Shown here piece after piece: positions 61,071-64,000 of a stretch of DNA of 64,000 bases; positions within the stretch are counted from its first letter, which is position 1, and the number at the start of each line of letters is the position of its first letter. The translations under genes were made by a program, and so were the position numbers. The DNA comes from a candidate division Hyd24-12 bacterium UBA6080 (GTDB lineage: Bacteria; Fermentibacterota; Fermentibacteria; Fermentibacterales; JCC-6), in contig DIXM01000013.1 in NCBI GenBank assembly GCA_002436025.1, forward strand, positions 1 through 64,000, given 5' to 3'. The notes beneath the pieces were generated by a model, which was not told where the DNA came from, did not search any database, and saw only the letters and a list, made by a program, of their open reading frames with translations.

Positions 61071-62342
61071 TCAGACCCCGAACGGAACCTCCGAAGACAT
61101 GTGCACCCTCATGCAGTCCATCATCTTCCGGTGATCGTGGGCGCCGCTTGTCTCCCTTATTGAATGCATGGCCAGCATCGGGTTGCCCACATCCACGGTT
61201 GGAATGCCGGTCCGGGTGGCTGTGATGGGACCTATTGTGCTACCCGCGAGGGCATCGGTGCGGCCCGTGAACTCCTGAAGCGTCACCCCGGCCTTCGCGG
61301 CACATCGTGAGAAGTAAGCCCCTGTTTCCACGCAGGTCGCGTAGTTCTGCATCACGCTGTGCTTCACCGCCGGGCCACCGTTAAGCCTCGGTCTGGACTG
61401 CTGGCTGTGCATCCCTGCCCAGTCCGGGTGTACCGCGTGCGCGCAGTCGGCGCTGACCATCACGCTTTTCGTGACTGCCCTGAAGTACTCTTCGCGACCG
61501 GCGCTGATGCGCTCAAGAAGTGTTTCAAGGAACGGGCCGGCTGCTCCCGCAGTGGTACGGCTACCCACTTCCTCGTTGTCGAAGAGGATGACCACAGCGG
61601 TTGACTCCGGTGCGGTGACCTGTGCTATCGCGTTGAGGGCCGCGTGACAGCTCGCTATGTCATCGATGCGGGAAGCCGCCAGGAACTCGCGGTTGATCCC
61701 GGCCAGAACCGCCCTCTCGGTGCTGACAAGCTCTGCGGAAAAGAACGCCAGGTCGTCGGGGCACAACCCCGCGGAATCAGCGACGGCCTTCCTGAACGCG
61801 GGATAGTCGTCGACAGTGGCGAAGATCGGGTGCATTTCGCTCTCGGGGTTGGCCTTGAAGCCCTTCTTGTTCACTTCCCGGTTGAGGTGGATGGCCGGAG
61901 ACGCGATCCTCAGAAGGGGCTCGCGCACGCTGTAGAGCACAACCCTCCCCTCACGGGTGACGGCCTTCCCCGCCACGCCCAGGTCCCTGTCGAACCATGT
62001 GCTGTAGAGCGGGCCGCCGTAGACTTCGATGCCCAGTGTCGCAAGACCCTCCCTGAAGGAGTAGGGGGCGCTCTTGAGCTGAAGCCCCGGAGCATCGGTG
62101 TGGGCGCCTGTTATCCTGAAACCCGTGTCGGAGGGTTTCTCTGACCCCATCACAAATGCCGCCAGTGTGGAGGGTGAGTACATGGTGTAGTATCTGCCGC
62201 CCGGCAGCAGCTCCCACGCCTCTCCCGGTTTCACCATTGTAAAACCGTGCCCTGAGAGGAACGCTGCGCTGATGGAGCCCGCATGGGAAGATGTAGGGCT
62301 TCCGTCGAGGTATTCCAGAAGTGATCCGAGAATGGGGTCCAT
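61071..62342 (-). CDS. M18 family aminopeptidase
   Basis: A 423-residue metallopeptidase of the M18 (aspartyl aminopeptidase/ApeB) family, length typical. The metal ligands and catalytic residues are seen in 'TGAHTDAPGLQLK' (His), 'LFDNEEVGSRTTAGAAG' (Asp, Glu-Glu) and 'SADCAHAVHPDW' (Asp). The enzyme removes N-terminal residues in the cytoplasm with two zinc ions. The gene begins two bases after the stop of the CoA-activase-like gene, so they form one unit. Confidence 0.93.
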   Translation of the reverse strand: MDPILGSLLEYLDGSPTSSHAGSISAAFLSGHGFTMVKPGEAWELLPGGRYYTMYSPSTLAAFVMGSEKPSDTGFRITGAHTDAPGLQLKSAPYSFREGLATLGIEVYGGPLYSTWFDRDLGVAGKAVTREGRVVLYSVREPLLRIASPAIHLNREVNKKGFKANPESEMHPIFATVDDYPAFRKAVADSAGLCPDDLAFFSAELVSTERAVLAGINREFLAASRIDDIASCHAALNAIAQVTAPESTAVVILFDNEEVGSRTTAGAAGPFLETLLERISAGREEYFRAVTKSVMVSADCAHAVHPDWAGMHSQQSRPRLNGGPAVKHSVMQNYATCVETGAYFSRCAAKAGVTLQEFTGRTDALAGSTIGPITATRTGIPTVDVGNPMLAMHSIRETSGAHDHRKMMDCMRVHMSSEVPFGV

Positions 62343-62343
62343 A

Positions 62344-64000
62344 TCAGTCTCCGTTCCTGTCAGCGTATTTCTTCACCTGAAACATGAAAGCTTCCAGCCT
62401 TGATGTGTTGTCGGTGTCTTCCTGGCCGTCGAACGCCAGGTTCAACCATGGCAGGTCCGGTCTGTCCCTGCGTATCCTTCGGGAGACAGCCGTTACAACC
62501 GTTCCCGGAAGGCAGCCGAAGGGCAGAACGTTCACCGCCCCCTGTATGCCGCCGTGGCTCATCAGCGCAAGGGGCGCGCCGATACACAGTATGGCCTCAC
62601 CGCCGATGTTCTCTGGCATGTAGGGCAGGGCGGCCCTGAGGATGGCATCGGCGCCGGCGTGCGGGGTGTCGGCGAAGAGCTTCTCGAAGGGTTTTTCAAC
62701 GGGGCGTTTCATCATTGCCATGACTCCGGCCTTGATCTTTCCGGTCATGACGCTGCCCTGTCTGCCAAGCTTCTTCGATTTCTCGATGAAGCTCAGGTTC
62801 ACGAACTCCATCCATTCGGCGATGGGGCTGTAAACCACCTCTCCGCCAAGCTCCTCGATCCTGTCCAGGGTGTTGTCGTTGGCGTAGGGATCGTTCCTGA
62901 TGTAGATCTCGCCAAAGACGGCCACCCTGGGCCTGCGGACGGAGTCGTCCACGGGAATGGCGCCGAAGGCCCGAGCCGCTTCCAGGGCGCATTTGCCCAG
63001 GCTCAGCCCCTTCTCCGCCCTCTCGCAGCTCTTCTTGAGCTGCTCGCCGTAGACCATGTCGGTCTCGCCATGATTCAGTTCATAGGGGCGGACCCTGAAG
63101 CGCGCCCTGTAAAGGTTGTCAACAAGGCTTATCCCCTGGTAAAGAGCTTTCTGTCTGTTGAAGCTGGAAAAGCCATCAACGGAGGAGTAGCTGTCGCTGC
63201 TGCTTGATGTTACTATGGGAACGGCTGAGTGACCGAGCCGTTTCAGGATCATCCCGTGGTATTGGCAGTACTGGCCGAACCTGCACGGTCCGCTTGCCGT
63301 TCCCATGAAGAACGCCGTTTTCTCGGGTGGATTGTCACGCAGTATCTCCATCATGCTGCCGGAGGTGATGATGGCCGGGTAGCACTCCCTGCCGCTGGTG
63401 ACGCTCCTGCCGAGTGCCACTGTGGCAGATGTAGTGAGCGGTGAGACTTTTGCGTCGTGGCCGGCGCTTCTGGCAACAGCCGCCGCCACATGACTGGCGT
63501 CGCTCATGTAGGGGATCCAGAGGGTTCGCCCGAAAAGGGATGCCCCGGGTTCAGGGTCTTCTGATGAGATCGTTTCCTCAAATGGAACCCTTGCATCCAG
63601 CGAGTCGAGGAAAGCCTCGCAACGGGTTATCAGCCCGGCGTCGGCGGCGTGTTCGTCGATCTCGATGCCCAGGTAGGGCTTGTCCCCCATAAGCTCGGTG
63701 AACAAGTGTTCGATGAAGCTGTCGGGACCGCAGCCGAAGTTGGATATGTACACGGCGTTCAACCGTGGGTCCCTCCGGACTGCAACTGCCGCTGCAAGGA
63801 TCTTCTGGCCGTACGCCCAGTACATGTTCCCGTGCTTCTTCCACACCTCCTCGAGAGGGAGGTCGAGGAAGTCCATGGGTATCACCAGCACCCCCAGTCT
63901 GGCAAGCTTCTGGGGAAGGTCGGTGTTCACCATGGGGTCGTTCCCGTTGTAGGGTCTGCTGACAACGACGAAGGCGCGCCGGTCGCCAATTGATGAGAGG
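62344..64000 (-). CDS. CoA-activase/2-hydroxyacyl-CoA dehydratase-like protein, C-terminal part (partial)
   Basis: The reading frame continues to the window edge with no stop, so the start is missing; at least 552 residues are visible. Upstream of the first ATG (63,933) the frame reads 'VVVSRPYNGNDPMVNTDLP', the typical DUF2229 sequence of large CoA-activase-like proteins. Other conserved pieces are 'NFGCGPDSFIEHL', 'GIEIDEHAADAGLITRCEAF', 'GPCRFGQYCQYH' and 'GGEAILCIGAPL'. Family members are built of BadF-type ATPase plus dehydratase-like domains and carry iron-sulfur cysteines; the exact substrate is not known. Co-transcribed with the M18 aminopeptidase gene. Confidence 0.85.
   Translation of the reverse strand, partial: LSSIGDRRAFVVVSRPYNGNDPMVNTDLPQKLARLGVLVIPMDFLDLPLEEVWKKHGNMYWAYGQKILAAAVAVRRDPRLNAVYISNFGCGPDSFIEHLFTELMGDKPYLGIEIDEHAADAGLITRCEAFLDSLDARVPFEETISSEDPEPGASLFGRTLWIPYMSDASHVAAAVARSAGHDAKVSPLTTSATVALGRSVTSGRECYPAIITSGSMMEILRDNPPEKTAFFMGTASGPCRFGQYCQYHGMILKRLGHSAVPIVTSSSSDSYSSVDGFSSFNRQKALYQGISLVDNLYRARFRVRPYELNHGETDMVYGEQLKKSCERAEKGLSLGKCALEAARAFGAIPVDDSVRRPRVAVFGEIYIRNDPYANDNTLDRIEELGGEVVYSPIAEWMEFVNLSFIEKSKKLGRQGSVMTGKIKAGVMAMMKRPVEKPFEKLFADTPHAGADAILRAALPYMPENIGGEAILCIGAPLALMSHGGIQGAVNVLPFGCLPGTVVTAVSRRIRRDRPDLPWLNLAFDGQEDTDNTSRLEAFMFQVKKYADRNGD

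Noticed and set aside
1..64000. tRNA-Sec (selC) or selA/B/D genes in the window
   Set aside because: I looked for them to support the selenoprotein call and saw none; they would have to lie elsewhere in the genome.

Overview
The window is about 64 kb of GC-rich DNA from a Gram-negative bacterium. The evidence is two TonB-dependent receptors, many lipoproteins with lipoboxes, and secreted repeat proteins with FlgD/T9SS-like C-terminal domains ending in an 'FDISGR' strand. That combination is typical of the FCB group and its candidate phyla (Fermentibacteria-like lineages). The placement is inference: there is no rRNA gene or phylogenetic marker here. I saw no tRNA, rRNA or CRISPR array.

Bases 1-16,600 are a less GC-rich defence island, with nearly everything on the minus strand. 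It contains: (i) an HNH nuclease with a membrane protein and a glycine-zipper protein; (ii) a five-gene operon joined by four ATGA overlaps, encoding an SNF2 helicase with a PLD-like N-terminus, a DUF4391 protein, a type III Mod methyltransferase, a DinD-like protein and a type III Res subunit; (iii) a C5-cytosine methyltransferase with a GHKL (MORC/Hsp90-like) ATPase; (iv) a HEPN-like protein with an ORC/Cdc6-like AAA ATPase. The other island end lies left of the window.

From 16.8 kb the DNA looks like resident chromosome. It holds a PHP-glycosyltransferase fusion; a cobalamin riboswitch controlling a BtuB-like receptor and a BtuG-like beta-propeller lipoprotein; a PAS-GGDEF enzyme; an FAD oxidoreductase with a UPF0104 membrane protein; and an orphan AbiEii. 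A peroxide-stress operon (PerR-like regulator, catalase, peroxiredoxin) has a Per/Fur-box-like palindrome in front. A glycan cluster (30.2-36.5 kb) has four glycosyltransferases, two of them a recent 1,335-bp tandem duplication with a decayed remnant between, plus a flippase. Next come a large TonB receptor and a twice-repeated divergent module of an S41-protease-like lipoprotein and a beta-propeller lipoprotein, then an ABC exporter.

The 45-58 kb part carries a zinc-ribbon membrane protein, a hybrid histidine kinase with a solute-binding sensor, two RRM RNA-binding proteins sharing an 18-bp palindrome in their leaders, FetAB-like transporters, an MBL-rhodanese fusion and a GGDEF-STAND-TPR protein.

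The most striking finding is at 58.6-61.0 kb. Two adjacent paralogous secreted FG-GAP/VCBS proteins are each interrupted at the same place by an in-frame TGA followed by TGC. In both, the TGA is followed by an identical 35-nt block folding into a perfect 7-bp stem with an AGGUC loop, which fits a bacterial SECIS element. I interpret both as selenoproteins with a Sec-Cys pair. TGA is an ordinary stop elsewhere in the window. The window ends with an M18 aminopeptidase and a CoA-activase-type protein that runs off the edge.
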